A stretch of DNA of 64,000 nt, taken from NCBI RefSeq assembly GCF_018129965.1, contig NZ_JAFCKW010000023.1, forward strand, positions 1 to 64,000, in the 5' to 3' direction. Positions 17,995 to 27,551 of this stretch are shown one piece after another (positions within the stretch are counted from its first letter, which is position 1; each line of letters opens with the position of its first letter). Origin of the DNA: Bradyrhizobium diazoefficiens. Its GTDB lineage: Bacteria > Pseudomonadota > Alphaproteobacteria > Rhizobiales > Xanthobacteraceae. The notes under the pieces are model-generated. The model did no database searches. It was not told the origin of the DNA and was given only the letters and a program-made list of their open reading frames with translations. The position numbers and the translations under genes are program-made.

Positions 17995-18181
17995 GGGGCG
18001 GGCCCTCCGGCGAAACGACGCGCGGCGAGCCCAGCAGTTTCGTTACAATTTTAGGATCATTTGCCATGGTTTCCGATCGGTTAAGGGCGATCGGCCTCGA
18101 GCTTTTGCAAGGCCCGGACGGCTGTGGTTCCAGCACGGGCCTTCTCGATCCTGCCGGTGCGAAAGCCGAGGCCCACGACCG

Positions 18182-18412
18182 TCACGGCACCTCGCCGGTC
18201 CTGCGCCCGCCAATGCTGTGCGGCTTGTTGAGGAAGAACTCGCGATTGCCGAGCGCCGCTTCCGCATATTGATCGATCGCGACCTGGATGGCCTCGATGT
18301 GCATCCGGCACCAGCCCTCGTAGCAGGACAGGCGCCGCGCATGATCGAGCGCCTTGAGGAATTCCGGCGGCTCCTGCATGTCGGAGAAGTAGGTCGGCTT
18401 CTCTCCCTTCAT
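18182..18412 (-). CDS. Small conserved-looking protein, 76 residues, unknown function
   Basis: A cytosolic-type protein (MKGEKPTYFSDMQEPPEFLK at the start) with several Cys and Trp residues in LSCYEGWCRMHIEAIQVAID. Its ATG overlaps the TGA of the preceding gene (ATGA), which supports coupling and hence coding. No known family is recognised. Confidence 0.55.
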   Translation of the reverse strand: MKGEKPTYFSDMQEPPEFLKALDHARRLSCYEGWCRMHIEAIQVAIDQYAEAALGNREFFLNKPHSIGGRRTGEVP

Positions 18413-18708
18413 GCCCGTGCCACCTCGCGCGGCGGGACGAGACGGCGCTTCCCGACATTGACGCGCGGCGGCGTGGGCCGCCTCCGGGGAATGAAGAGGC
18501 TGGCGACGACGATCGGGTCGGTATCGCCGAGGGCGGCCCGCTCCCGGACCAGTTCGCTCATCACGGTGCGCATCTTCATGACCTCCTCGGCCACGAATTT
18601 GCAGTCCTCGTCCCGGTCGATCTGTTCATGCATGATGGCTTCAGCCTCGCGCATGCTGACGCGCAACGCCCTGATGATTCTGCGGATTTCATTGATGCGG
18701 TTGTCCAT
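18409..18708 (-). CDS. Small helical protein, 99 residues, unknown function
   Basis: The N-terminal 65 residues are predicted helical (MDNRINEIRRIIRALRVSMR, then EAIMHEQIDRDEDCKFVAEE), and the C-terminus is Arg/Pro-rich. AGGGAG precedes the ATG at 18708; an upstream ATG has no ribosome site. It is the first gene of a coupled pair with 18182-18412. No family is recognised and the role is unknown. Confidence 0.6.
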   Translation of the reverse strand: MDNRINEIRRIIRALRVSMREAEAIMHEQIDRDEDCKFVAEEVMKMRTVMSELVRERAALGDTDPIVVASLFIPRRRPTPPRVNVGKRRLVPPREVARA

Positions 18709-18812
18709 GGCTGGCTCCCTGACTGGACGCCCAGCATAAGAACAAATCATGAACATTGTGTCAATCGGCTTCAGGTCGTAGCGTCGGAATACCCACACTC
18801 CGTGGTCGGGGT

Positions 18813-21290
18813 TCAGAACGTCACCCGCATGCCCGCATAGAACGCCCTCGGCCTTGCCGGGCTCAGCGAGCGCGGGTCGTTGAAGTTGGCGCCGCCGTTG
18901 GTGAAGTTGGGCAAGGCTCCCGTGTCGAAGAACTGACCGTAAGTCGCGTAGCGCTTGTCGAAGACGTTGTCGACGCGGCCGTAGATCTGGAGGTTCTTCA
19001 TCACCTGGTAGGAGGTGTGGAGATTGAACACCGTGTAGGACGGCAGCTTCGCATATTGGTTGGACTCGTCGCCGACCAGATACTGGCTGGAGACGAAGAT
19101 CGCGTTGCCGCCGACCTTCCAGACATCGGTGATGGCATAGTCGACGCCGACCTTGACGCGGTGGCGCGGGATCGCGGGGAGCTGGTTGCCGGGCGAGACC
19201 TGGATGTTGCCGCCATCGGCAAACGGGCTGTTCGAGCCGATGGTCAACGCATCGAGGAAGCGCGCGTCGACGAAGGCGTAGCTCGCCTGGAATTGCAGCG
19301 TCGGCGACTTGATGTTGACCTCGGCCTCGAGCCCCTGCCGCCGGGTCCGGCCGACATTGGAGAAATAGCCAAAGCCGGTGCGGCCGGGAACGGGGATGGC
19401 GACGATGTCATCGTCATTGGTGGCGCGGAAGCCGCCAATCTTCCAGCCGAGCGAGCCGATGTTCAGCTCCTTTGTGCCGCGAAAGCCGGCCTCGACGGTC
19501 TTGGAGACGACCTGCTTCAGCGGCGGGTCGGAGACGAGAAACGCCGCGATCAGACAGGGCGTCGCAGGATCGGCGCAGCCGAGCTCGAGCGGCGTCGGCA
19601 CGCGGTTGGCCTCGGAATAGCCGGCATAGGCGGTCAGCTCCGGCGTGATCTTGTAAGTGCCGCCGATCACCGGATTGAAGCGGGTGAAGGTATGATCGCC
19701 GTTGAGCGCGGTGCCGAGCTGGTCCTCCAGCGAGATGCGCGCCACGTTGAAGCGGCCGCCGCCGGTCACGGCAAACGCATCCGTGACGTTGAATGTGTCC
19801 ATCGCATAGAGGCCGTTGTACTGATTGACGGTGCGCAGCGAGACTGGACCGGCAACGATATTTGGCACACCGGTCGGCCCCAGGAAAAGACCGCTGCCGC
19901 TGACGACGTAGTTCTCGCCCATCGACCCGATCTCGGCGGTCGCGTTGTAGCGCGTGACGCTGGCGTCGTAGGTCGCCCCCATCACGAAGCGGTTGTCATG
20001 GCCGAGCAATTGGTCGGTGTTGGTGGCCTGTCCTGACACGCCAAAGGTCGTCGAACGAATCGAGCTGCGGTCGATCTCGCCGAGGATCGTTCCAGTCGCG
20101 AATGGATTGACGAGCGGCAGGCCATTCGGGCCGTTCGCGGGCGTGGCGCCGTCGCCAAAGCAAAGAAGGCCCGCGAGCCCCGGATCGGTGCATTCCTGCG
20201 CATCGGTCGGATTACCGTCGACGAGCTTCTGCTCGTACCTTCGCACATGGGCGGTGCCCTCGAGCGTCCAGGTCGGTGTCGCCTCCGCCTTGGCGGTCAG
20301 ATTGAGATAGCCGACGCGATTGCTCGTCGTCTGAGGCGTCGTGTAGGTCGCGCCCCAGTATTTATCAAGCAGTTCGGCCGGAACGGTGGCGCTGGCGCCG
20401 AAATCGTTCTTGGCAACGCCCATGTTGACGTGGAATTCGCTGTCGCCGGCCTTGTAGCCGACATCGCTGTAGAACCGTCGCACGTCCGACTGGGAGAAAT
20501 TGCGGAATCCGCTGTCGTGCAGGCCTTCGAGCGCGGCATAGACGCCGTAGTTCCTGTCGACCTGCTTGCCCCATTGCGCCGAACCCTGCATGCGGCCGAA
20601 CGAGCCGCCCATGACGTCGAGCTCGGCGCCCTGATAGGTGAAACCGTCCTTCATTTGCAGGTTGATGGCGCCGCCGAGCGCATTGAGGCCGAAGGCCGGA
20701 TTGTTGGTCACCAGCGTCACCGACCGGATCGCCGCGGTGGGGATGAGGTCCCAGTTGACGGCGTCCGAGAAGGCTTCGTTGATGCGGACGCCGTTCTGGT
20801 ACACCGCAAGGCCCTGCGGCGTGCCCGTCACCGGCGAGGCGACGAAGCCGCGGAATTCGACATCGGGCTGGAACGGATTGCCGGTGACTTCGCTGATGTT
20901 GACGCCCGCGATGTTGTCGCGCAGCGCGTCGGTGATGTTGAGCGAACCGGTGCGCTTGATCTGGTTGGCATCGACGGCGTTGATGGCTGACGGAACCTTG
21001 TCGACTTCGAGGCCGCGGCCGTTGCCCGGCGAGGTCGGATAGACGTACAGCCTGTTGCTGGGTTTTGCGGAGCTTGTGGATCGGGGCGGTGTTCGGGACG
21101 GCACGCGCCGCGCGGCCGGCTGCGGCGCGACCACTTCGATGGCGGGCAGGTTCTGGACGTTGGTCTGCTCGTCCTGTGCGGCTCCGGCGGGGCCGGCGAA
21201 AACCACACCGGACACCAGGCCCGTCGACACCGAGGCCATCAACAAACGACGCCTGAACGCAACACGCTCGAACCAAAGACGATTGCCCAT
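18813..21290 (-). CDS. TonB-dependent outer-membrane receptor (possible lanthanide-chelate receptor)
   Basis: An 825-residue receptor with signal peptide (LLMASVSTGLVSGVVFAGPAGA). After a TonB-box-like region (AIEVVAP) comes the plug domain (KVPSAINAVDANQIKRTGSL, GVNISEVTGNPFQPDVEFRG), then a large beta-barrel ending in MRVTF with terminal Phe. It imports a scarce ligand using TonB energy. It opens the quinoprotein region and faces a two-component system and a PQQ-associated ABC operon. In methylotrophs a TonB receptor (LutH) with such ABC genes imports lanthanides, so a metal-chelate ligand is plausible. Iron-siderophore uptake is the alternative. Confidence 0.88.
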   Translation of the reverse strand: MGNRLWFERVAFRRRLLMASVSTGLVSGVVFAGPAGAAQDEQTNVQNLPAIEVVAPQPAARRVPSRTPPRSTSSAKPSNRLYVYPTSPGNGRGLEVDKVPSAINAVDANQIKRTGSLNITDALRDNIAGVNISEVTGNPFQPDVEFRGFVASPVTGTPQGLAVYQNGVRINEAFSDAVNWDLIPTAAIRSVTLVTNNPAFGLNALGGAINLQMKDGFTYQGAELDVMGGSFGRMQGSAQWGKQVDRNYGVYAALEGLHDSGFRNFSQSDVRRFYSDVGYKAGDSEFHVNMGVAKNDFGASATVPAELLDKYWGATYTTPQTTSNRVGYLNLTAKAEATPTWTLEGTAHVRRYEQKLVDGNPTDAQECTDPGLAGLLCFGDGATPANGPNGLPLVNPFATGTILGEIDRSSIRSTTFGVSGQATNTDQLLGHDNRFVMGATYDASVTRYNATAEIGSMGENYVVSGSGLFLGPTGVPNIVAGPVSLRTVNQYNGLYAMDTFNVTDAFAVTGGGRFNVARISLEDQLGTALNGDHTFTRFNPVIGGTYKITPELTAYAGYSEANRVPTPLELGCADPATPCLIAAFLVSDPPLKQVVSKTVEAGFRGTKELNIGSLGWKIGGFRATNDDDIVAIPVPGRTGFGYFSNVGRTRRQGLEAEVNIKSPTLQFQASYAFVDARFLDALTIGSNSPFADGGNIQVSPGNQLPAIPRHRVKVGVDYAITDVWKVGGNAIFVSSQYLVGDESNQYAKLPSYTVFNLHTSYQVMKNLQIYGRVDNVFDKRYATYGQFFDTGALPNFTNGGANFNDPRSLSPARPRAFYAGMRVTF

Positions 21291-21453
21291 CCCAGCCTTC
21301 CCACCCGTCACCGCCGGCTGTTTTGATGTTCGCCGTTTGGTTGAGACGACTGTAGTCGGCCGTGGCTGACACGCCAGCCACAAAAGGTCAGGTCCTCTTC
21401 GCACCCGTTTTCCCGATCCGATCGGGAATAATTCCCGATTGCATCGCGCGCGA

Positions 21454-22812
21454 TCAGGCCGCCGCGGTCGGAACCAATGCTTCCACGGTCAAGCCACCCT
21501 CGCCGGAGATGACGTTGAGCGTGCCGCCCAGCGCCAGAATCCGCTCGCGCATGCCGACGAGGCCGAAGCCAAGCTTCTGGCCGGGCTCCATGCCGCGGCC
21601 ATTGTCGCTGACCCTGACCCGGGCGCAGCCGCGGCCGTCGCGGGGAGGCTGCTCGACCGGTTCGATCACGACATTGATCGCCGTCGCGCCGGCGTGGCGG
21701 AACGCGTTGGTGAGCGCCTCCTGCACGGTGCGATAGATGGTGAGATCGGCCGTCTCGCCGGTGAGGCCCAGCGCCGGCGAGATCGTGGTCTTGATCGTGA
21801 CGTCGGGATGCGATTCCCGCCACAGCCGTGACAGCGATTCCAGCGCCTGGCCGAGGCCGAGCTCGGCAAGGCCCACGGGCCGCAGGCGCTGCAGCACGCG
21901 GCGGGTGAATTGCTGCAACGCGTTGATCTGCTCGAGCATGGCGCCGCCATGCTTTGCGACGGCGTCGGCACTCGGGAGGCGCCCGTCGGCCTGCTTGGCC
22001 AGCGCGCTGGCATGCGCGCGCAGCGAGAACAGATACGGCCCGAATTCGTCGTGAAGTTCGCGCGCGATCTCCTTGCGCTCGACGTCCTGCAGCGACACCG
22101 CTCGCTCGGCGAGCCGCCGCTTGTCTTCGACCGCCTCGCCGAGCGTTGCCGCAAGATGGTTGAGCCTGTTGCAGATCGCGGCCAGCTCGGGCGCACCGCC
22201 CGGCGCAATCCGCGCCTGATATCGCCCCTCTTCGAGCTCTTCCATCATGTGCGCCAATGACCGGAGCGGGGCGAGCGCGCGGCCGATCACGGTCATCATC
22301 ACCAGGAACAGCACGAGCGCGATCACCGAGCCGACCTCGAGCTGGGTGACGATGCCGTCCCAGATTTCAGCGATCTCGTCATTGGGATACGAGGTAATCA
22401 CCAGCGAGCCCGGCTCACCGTGGATCGCGACGGGCACGCTGACCGCGGTCTGCTCGGGGTGAACCAGGCTGACGAACCAGGCGGGCGGGCCGTGCGAGTC
22501 GTCGTCGGCATCGGGCCGCGGCGGCGTCAGCGGTTTCCCGCCGGAATCCTTCAGGGCGATGCTGACATGGCGCAGGCGGCTGAAATCGCGCGCAATCCGG
22601 GTCAGCCGCGCATCCGGATCGGGCGCTTCGTTGAGATCCGCCACGATCATCTCGATGAATTCGCGCGCGAGGCGGATCACGCTCTGGTCCTCGGCCTGCA
22701 CCCGGGGACCCGCTTCGGCGACCTGGCGGCCGATATTGACCGCAAGCCCCAGCGCCAGCAGCAGCGCCAGCAAGAGGTTGATGCGCGCGCGCAAGGATAG
22801 TTTTTGCCACAT
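21454..22812 (-). CDS. Sensor histidine kinase (NarL-type, HisKA_3)
   Basis: A 452-residue membrane kinase. Two membrane helices (about residues 11-28 and 158-178) flank a periplasmic sensor domain. A HAMP linker follows (about 174-228), then the phospho-acceptor motif IARELHDEFGPYLFSL with His about 254, and an ATPase domain with DNGRGMEPG. ATG at 22812 is chosen since the first helix starts there. It diverges from its partner regulator by 193 bases. Related pairs (FlhSR/RubSR types in Paracoccus, PedS2/PedR2 in Pseudomonas) control formaldehyde or PQQ-alcohol oxidation; this is a parallel, not proof. Confidence 0.9.
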   Translation of the reverse strand: MWQKLSLRARINLLLALLLALGLAVNIGRQVAEAGPRVQAEDQSVIRLAREFIEMIVADLNEAPDPDARLTRIARDFSRLRHVSIALKDSGGKPLTPPRPDADDDSHGPPAWFVSLVHPEQTAVSVPVAIHGEPGSLVITSYPNDEIAEIWDGIVTQLEVGSVIALVLFLVMMTVIGRALAPLRSLAHMMEELEEGRYQARIAPGGAPELAAICNRLNHLAATLGEAVEDKRRLAERAVSLQDVERKEIARELHDEFGPYLFSLRAHASALAKQADGRLPSADAVAKHGGAMLEQINALQQFTRRVLQRLRPVGLAELGLGQALESLSRLWRESHPDVTIKTTISPALGLTGETADLTIYRTVQEALTNAFRHAGATAINVVIEPVEQPPRDGRGCARVRVSDNGRGMEPGQKLGFGLVGMRERILALGGTLNVISGEGGLTVEALVPTAAA

Positions 22813-23005
22813 TGGTGCCGCCAGTCGCTCGCGAAGATGGGCCCTCGCCTGTCCGATGACGTTGACAGGGGCGAAGCGCCCGATATCTAATCGAAAGCGT
22901 ACAGCAATCCCGGCCGGGTTGCATGGGCCGACAATGAGACGTGCGTGTTTCCTGTCCGGCATCATGCGGCGCAAAACAAGCGGGGAGCTGTCGCGGGGAA
23001 CGCCC

Positions 23006-23626
23006 ATGCGCATTCTGATCGTCGACGATCATCCCATCGTCGCCTCCGGCTGCCGCGCCGTGCTGGCCGACGAGGGCGAGATCGAGATCCTGGAGGCCGC
23101 CGATGCCGAAGACGGCGAGTGCGTGTTCATCGTCGAGCGCCCCGACCTCTGCATCATCGACATCAACCTGCCGACCGTCTCCGGCTTCGAGCTGGCGCGG
23201 CGCATCCTCGAGCGCGCGCCGCAAGCCCGCATCATCATGTTCAGCATGAACGATGACCCGGCCTTCGCCGCGCGTGCGATCGAATGCGGCGCCAAGGGCT
23301 ACGTCTCCAAGACCGGCGACCCAGACGATCTCGTCGAGGCGATCCGCGCCGTCGGTAGCGGCGGCACTTATCTGCCGTCCGCGATCGCGCGCAGCATCGC
23401 CTTCGCGGGGCCTGCGCTGGCGCAAAGCCCGCTGTCGAAACTGAACGCGCGCGAGATGGAGATCTTGCGGCTGCTCAGCGCCGGAAAAAGCCTGTCCGAG
23501 ATCGCCTGGCTGGTGCAATCGTCCTACAAGACCGTCGCCAACACCTCCTCGATCATGCGACAGAAGCTCGGCGTGAAGACCTCGGTCGAGCTGGTGCGAT
23601 TGGCGATCGACAGCGGCGTCGCCTGA
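23006..23626 (+). CDS. LuxR-type response regulator
   Basis: A 206-residue regulator. The receiver domain has the acidic pocket in LIVDDHP, the phosphorylation site Asp about 52 (LCIIDINLP) and the Lys of GYVSKTG. The C-terminal LuxR/NarL helix-turn-helix covers about 145-206 (LNAREMEILRLLSAGKSLSE). It pairs with the divergent histidine kinase. The formylglutathione hydrolase gene begins 88 bases downstream on the same strand. Likely targets are the alcohol- and formaldehyde-oxidation genes of this window (inference). Confidence 0.92.
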   Translation: MRILIVDDHPIVASGCRAVLADEGEIEILEAADAEDGECVFIVERPDLCIIDINLPTVSGFELARRILERAPQARIIMFSMNDDPAFAARAIECGAKGYVSKTGDPDDLVEAIRAVGSGGTYLPSAIARSIAFAGPALAQSPLSKLNAREMEILRLLSAGKSLSEIAWLVQSSYKTVANTSSIMRQKLGVKTSVELVRLAIDSGVA

Positions 23627-23713
23627 CTCCTCATCCGACTGGCGCGCCGCCGCGAATTCGGTCACACAAGCGTTGCAATCCTGATGTGGTTTGACGCCAC
23701 GGAGCATTTCGGC

Positions 23714-24559
23714 ATGACGATCCAGACTGTCTCGACCAACACATCCTACGGCGGCGTGCAGGGCGTGTATCGCCATGCCAGCCAGGCGACCGGAACCGAC
23801 ATGGTGTTCTCGGTCTTTGTGCCCCCGCATGCGGCCGGCGCAAAACTTCCCGTGGTCTGGTATCTCTCCGGTCTCACCTGCACGCATGCCAATGTCACCG
23901 AGAAGGGCGAATTCCGCCAAGCCTGCGCCGAGCTCGGCCTGATCTTCGTTGCGCCCGACACCTCGCCGCGCGGAGCCGACGTGCCCGGCGACGCCAACAA
24001 CGCCTATGATTTCGGCTTGGGGGCAGGCTTCTACGTCGATGCGACGCAGGAGCCGTTCGCGCGCAACTATCGCATGTGGAGCTATGTCACCGACGAGCTG
24101 CCGAAACTGGTCGCGGAACATTTCCCGGTCGATGCCAGGCGGCAGTCGGTGATGGGCCATTCGATGGGCGGCCACGGCGCGCTCACGGTCGCGCTGCGCA
24201 ATCCGCACCGCTATCGCGCAGCCAGCGCCTTCGCGCCGATCGTGGCGCCCTCACAGGTGCCGTGGGGCATCAAGGCGCTCACCGGCTATCTCGGGCCGAA
24301 CAAGGACGACTGGCGCAACCACGACACGGTGGCGTTGATCGAGGACGGTGCAAAATTCTCAGGCTTGCTGGTCGACGTCGGCGATGCCGACAATTTCCTG
24401 AAGGAGCAGCTGCGCCCCGAACTGCTGGAAGCCGCCTGCGCCAAGGCCAGCATCCCCCTGACGCTGCGGCGACAGCCGGGCTATGACCACAGCTATTATT
24501 TCATCTCGACCTTCATGGGCGATCATCTGCACTGGCATGCAGAGAGATTGAAGGGGTGA
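23714..24559 (+). CDS. fghA: S-formylglutathione hydrolase
   Basis: A 281-residue alpha/beta hydrolase of the esterase D family. The nucleophile is Ser about 150 in GHSMGGHGA; Asp about 224-226 (DVGDAD) and His about 259 (GYDHSYYF) complete the triad. LSGLTCTHANVTEKG is a family signature. It hydrolyses S-formylglutathione to formate and glutathione, the last step of the glutathione route. GGAG lies nine bases before ATG 23714; an upstream start would add ten residues. The other two steps are at 47276-48982. Confidence 0.95.
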   Translation: MTIQTVSTNTSYGGVQGVYRHASQATGTDMVFSVFVPPHAAGAKLPVVWYLSGLTCTHANVTEKGEFRQACAELGLIFVAPDTSPRGADVPGDANNAYDFGLGAGFYVDATQEPFARNYRMWSYVTDELPKLVAEHFPVDARRQSVMGHSMGGHGALTVALRNPHRYRAASAFAPIVAPSQVPWGIKALTGYLGPNKDDWRNHDTVALIEDGAKFSGLLVDVGDADNFLKEQLRPELLEAACAKASIPLTLRRQPGYDHSYYFISTFMGDHLHWHAERLKG

Positions 24560-24580
24560 GGTTCGCTCCCTGCTTTCTTC

Positions 24581-24735
24581 CTTCTCCCCTTGCGGGAGCA
24601 GGTGGCGCGAGGTGCCGGATGAGGGGTTGTCTCGGCGAATTCAAGTAAGAGTTGGATAAGCGGATAGAGACCCCTCACCCGTCTCGCCGCTCCGCGGCGA
24701 GCCACCCTCTCCCACAGGGCGCGAGGGTGCAGCGG
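24581..24735. repeat. Imperfect inverted repeat between convergent genes
   Basis: GGGAGCAGGTGGC (24594-24606) is mirrored by GCCACCCTCTCCC (24700-24712), and ATGAGGGGT by ACCCCTCAC further in. An inner stem GCCGCTCCGCGGCG is also present. This is a typical palindromic intergenic element of Bradyrhizobium-type genomes; it sits between convergent genes and may end both transcripts. Confidence 0.7.
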
Positions 24736-24753
24736 CGCACGCGGACAGATAAT

Positions 24754-25260
24754 CTATTCCCGCTTCCCGTAGTTCGGCGCCAGCAACCGGTTGCGGATGA
24801 GATAGTTCATCGTGCGGGTCCAGGATTCGTCCGTGTTGCCGCGCATGTCGGCGCTGGCGACGGCGATCATGGTGCCGGTCTTCACGTCGCGCAGGTAGAT
24901 GTTGAGGTTGATGATCAGGTTCGAGACCTTTTGCACCATGCCGGTGATCTCGAGGTCCGCCCCCAGCTCTCCCGCGAGCTTGAGGTCGCAACCGCCGCAG
25001 GCCTGCAGATTGGCATGACGAGCGGCATCCCTGACCGGCGCGATATCGAGCAGCTCGTACCTGCCGGAGTCAGCGAGTTCCTTGCGCAGCTGCTCGCTGA
25101 TGAGGACGAGCCGCGCCTCCTCCGGCTTGGAGCCGTAGAACTCGCCGGGCAGGCTGGTGTCGATCAGCTCGAAATCGAACACGGCGAGCTTTGGCGGATC
25201 GGCGCGCGCGACCGAGCCCGTCAACAGCAAAGCTGCGAAACATATCACCGCTCGCATCAT
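24754..25260 (-). CDS. PQQ-cluster exported protein (DUF3280/DUF2380-like)
   Basis: A 168-residue periplasmic protein with a signal peptide (AVICFAALLLTGSVARA). The mature part starts LAVFDFELIDTSLPGE and resembles the DUF2380/3280 family, which is repeatedly found next to PQQ alcohol dehydrogenase genes. A pair of Cys (QACGGCDLKLAGELGAD) may form a disulphide. The start could be 25260 or 25275; the first is adopted because the Met leads directly into the hydrophobic core. Molecular function is unknown. Confidence 0.7.
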   Translation of the reverse strand: MMRAVICFAALLLTGSVARADPPKLAVFDFELIDTSLPGEFYGSKPEEARLVLISEQLRKELADSGRYELLDIAPVRDAARHANLQACGGCDLKLAGELGADLEITGMVQKVSNLIINLNIYLRDVKTGTMIAVASADMRGNTDESWTRTMNYLIRNRLLAPNYGKRE

Positions 25261-25383
25261 CGTGATTCCCGGCATGGCCCGCGTGAGACCGAAATGCGGG
25301 GTTGCATGCCCTGACAAATCGGTCATGCTTCAGCTGAGACAATTCTCCACCGGCGGTCAAGCCGGGGAGCCCTGGGAGGACGC

Positions 25384-26568
25384 ATGTTCCGATGGTTGCT
25401 GGGCCTGATCGGCTTGGGTCTTGCCGCGACGAGCACGTTCGCGGCGGAGCCTGTCCAGATCGGCGTCGGCTATCTCGGCGTCGCCGGCAGCGCGAGATCG
25501 ACGCTGTCGCTGGTCGATCAGCCCGCGGACAATGACGGCGTCGCCGGCGCGCGCCTCGCCATCGAGGACAACAACACCACCGGAAAGTTCCTGGGCCAGC
25601 GCTTCACGCTGGAGGAGCGCCGCATCAGGGAGGGCGAGGATGCGGTGCAGGCCGCAACCGACCTCGCCGCGCGCAACGGCTTCATCATCGCCGACCTACC
25701 GGCCGACGCGCTGCTGAAAGTCTCGGATGCGCTGCGCGACCGCGGCACGCTGCTGTTCAATGCCGGCGCCATCGACGAGCGGCTGCGCGAGGCCGATTGC
25801 CGCGCCAATGTCATCCACACCGCGCCGACGCGCGCAATGCTGGCGGATGCGCTCGGGCAGTATCTGGTGTGGAAGCAGTGGAAGCGCTGGCTGCTGGTGG
25901 TCGGCTCGCACGACGAGGACAAGCTGTTTGCCGATGCGCTGAGGCGCACCGCCACGCGGTTCGGCGCCAAGATCGTGCAGGAGAAGATCTTCGAGGACAA
26001 GGGCGGCGCGCGGCGCACCGACAGCGGCGTGACGCTGATCCAGCGCCAGATGCCGGTGTTCACGCAAGGGGCGCCCGCCTACGACGTGCTGGTTGCCGCC
26101 GACGAGAGCGAAGTGTTCGGCGCCTACCTACCCTATCGCACCTGGGATCCGCGGCCCGTCGCGGGCTCGGCCGGCCTCGTGCCGCGAAGCTGGGACGCAT
26201 CGCAGGACCAATGGGGCGCGGTCCAGATGCAGAACCGCTTCTTCAAGCTGAATTCGCGGCGCATGAGCGCGCTCGACATGCAGGCCTGGACGGCGGCGCG
26301 CATGATCGGCGAAGCGACGTCGCGCACCAATTCCGGCGACCTCAAGAAGGTTACCGATTTCATCAAGGGCCCGGATTTTTCGGTCGCCGCCTTCAAGGGC
26401 ACGAAGCTGACGCTGCGCGACTGGAACCTGCAATTGCGCCAGCCCATCCTGCTGGTGGACGGCCGCATGGTGGTGTCGGTGTCGCCGCAGGAAGGTTTTC
26501 TGCACCAGGTCTCCGAGCTCGACACGCTTGGTTACGATCGACCGGAGAGCAAATGCAAGTTGAAGTGA
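25384..26568 (+). CDS. PQQ-associated ABC transporter substrate-binding protein
   Basis: A 394-residue periplasmic binding protein with signal peptide (WLLGLIGLGLAATSTFA). Its fold is that of the branched-chain amino-acid receptor type, with the opening VQIGVGYLGVAGSARSTLS and a later DYLV-like hinge. This family (the PQQ-dependent ABC binding protein group) occurs only with quinoprotein genes. It begins a six-gene run on one strand with ATPase and permease. The ligand is not established; by analogy with lutA of methylotrophs a lanthanide species is plausible. CTGGGAGGACGC precedes the start. Confidence 0.85.
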   Translation: MFRWLLGLIGLGLAATSTFAAEPVQIGVGYLGVAGSARSTLSLVDQPADNDGVAGARLAIEDNNTTGKFLGQRFTLEERRIREGEDAVQAATDLAARNGFIIADLPADALLKVSDALRDRGTLLFNAGAIDERLREADCRANVIHTAPTRAMLADALGQYLVWKQWKRWLLVVGSHDEDKLFADALRRTATRFGAKIVQEKIFEDKGGARRTDSGVTLIQRQMPVFTQGAPAYDVLVAADESEVFGAYLPYRTWDPRPVAGSAGLVPRSWDASQDQWGAVQMQNRFFKLNSRRMSALDMQAWTAARMIGEATSRTNSGDLKKVTDFIKGPDFSVAAFKGTKLTLRDWNLQLRQPILLVDGRMVVSVSPQEGFLHQVSELDTLGYDRPESKCKLK

Positions 26569-26576
26569 GGAAGCAG

Positions 26577-27551
26577 ATGTCGCACATGTGGCGTGTGGGC
26601 TTGCTGTCCGGACTGGTGCTGGCGGCCGCGGCCGCGCCCGCGCATGCGTTCATTGCCTATGTCTCGAACGAGAAGAGCAACACGGTCTCGGTGATCGACA
26701 CCGACACATGGACGGTGACCAAGACCATCAAGGTCGGCCAGCGCCCGCGCGGCATCGATTTCACCCGCGACGGCAAGTTCGTGATGGTCGCGGTCGGCGA
26801 CGACGACACCATTCAAATGATCGACGCAAAGACTCAAACCGTGGTGGACAGCTTGCCCTCGGGACCCGACCCCGAACTGTTCGCCCAGGATGCCGCCGGC
26901 AAGACGCTCTATGTCGCCAACGAGAACGACAACACGGTGACCGTGATCGATCTCGAAAAGCGCACCCGCCTCGGCGACATCCAGGTCGGCGTCGAACCCG
27001 AGGGCATGACGATCAGCCCTGATGGAAAGACGCTGATCAACACGTCCGAGACGACCAACATGGCGCATTTCATCGACACAGCCTCGCGCCAGATCGTCGC
27101 CAACGTGCTGGTGGCCGCGCGGCCGCGCTTTGCCGAGTTCAAGCATGACGCGTCCGAAGTCTGGGTGTCCTCAGAGATCGGCGGCACCGTCTCGATCATC
27201 GATCCCAAAAAGCATGAGGTGGTCGGCAAGGTCAGTTTCGAGATTCCGGGCCTGCGGAAAGAGGCGATCCAGCCGGTCGGCATCGGCATGACCAGGGATG
27301 ACAAGACCGCCTTCGTCGCGCTCGGCCCCGCTAACCGCGTCGCCGTGGTCGATGTCGCCACGCGCAAGGTGACGAAATACCTGCTGGTGGGACAGCGCGT
27401 CTGGCACATGGCGTTCACGCCGGACGAGAAATATCTGCTGACCACCAACGGCGTGTCAAACGACGTCTCCGTCATCGACGTCGCCGCGCAAAAGGTGATC
27501 AAGACCATTCAGGTCGGCGAACTGCCCTGGGGCATCGCGATCGCGCCATGA
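26577..27551 (+). CDS. YVTN beta-propeller protein of the PQQ-ABC cluster
   Basis: A 324-residue exported protein: signal peptide (GLLSGLVLAAAAAPAHAF), then seven blades of the YVTN type, seen as repeated units such as IAYVSNEKSNTVSVIDTDTW and LYVANENDNTVTVID. It is of the family associated with PQQ-dependent alcohol systems (PQQ_ABC_repeats). The propeller may hold or deliver a ligand to the ABC permease. GAGGAAG precedes ATG 26577. Its stop overlaps the next start (ATGA). Confidence 0.9.
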   Translation: MSHMWRVGLLSGLVLAAAAAPAHAFIAYVSNEKSNTVSVIDTDTWTVTKTIKVGQRPRGIDFTRDGKFVMVAVGDDDTIQMIDAKTQTVVDSLPSGPDPELFAQDAAGKTLYVANENDNTVTVIDLEKRTRLGDIQVGVEPEGMTISPDGKTLINTSETTNMAHFIDTASRQIVANVLVAARPRFAEFKHDASEVWVSSEIGGTVSIIDPKKHEVVGKVSFEIPGLRKEAIQPVGIGMTRDDKTAFVALGPANRVAVVDVATRKVTKYLLVGQRVWHMAFTPDEKYLLTTNGVSNDVSVIDVAAQKVIKTIQVGELPWGIAIAP

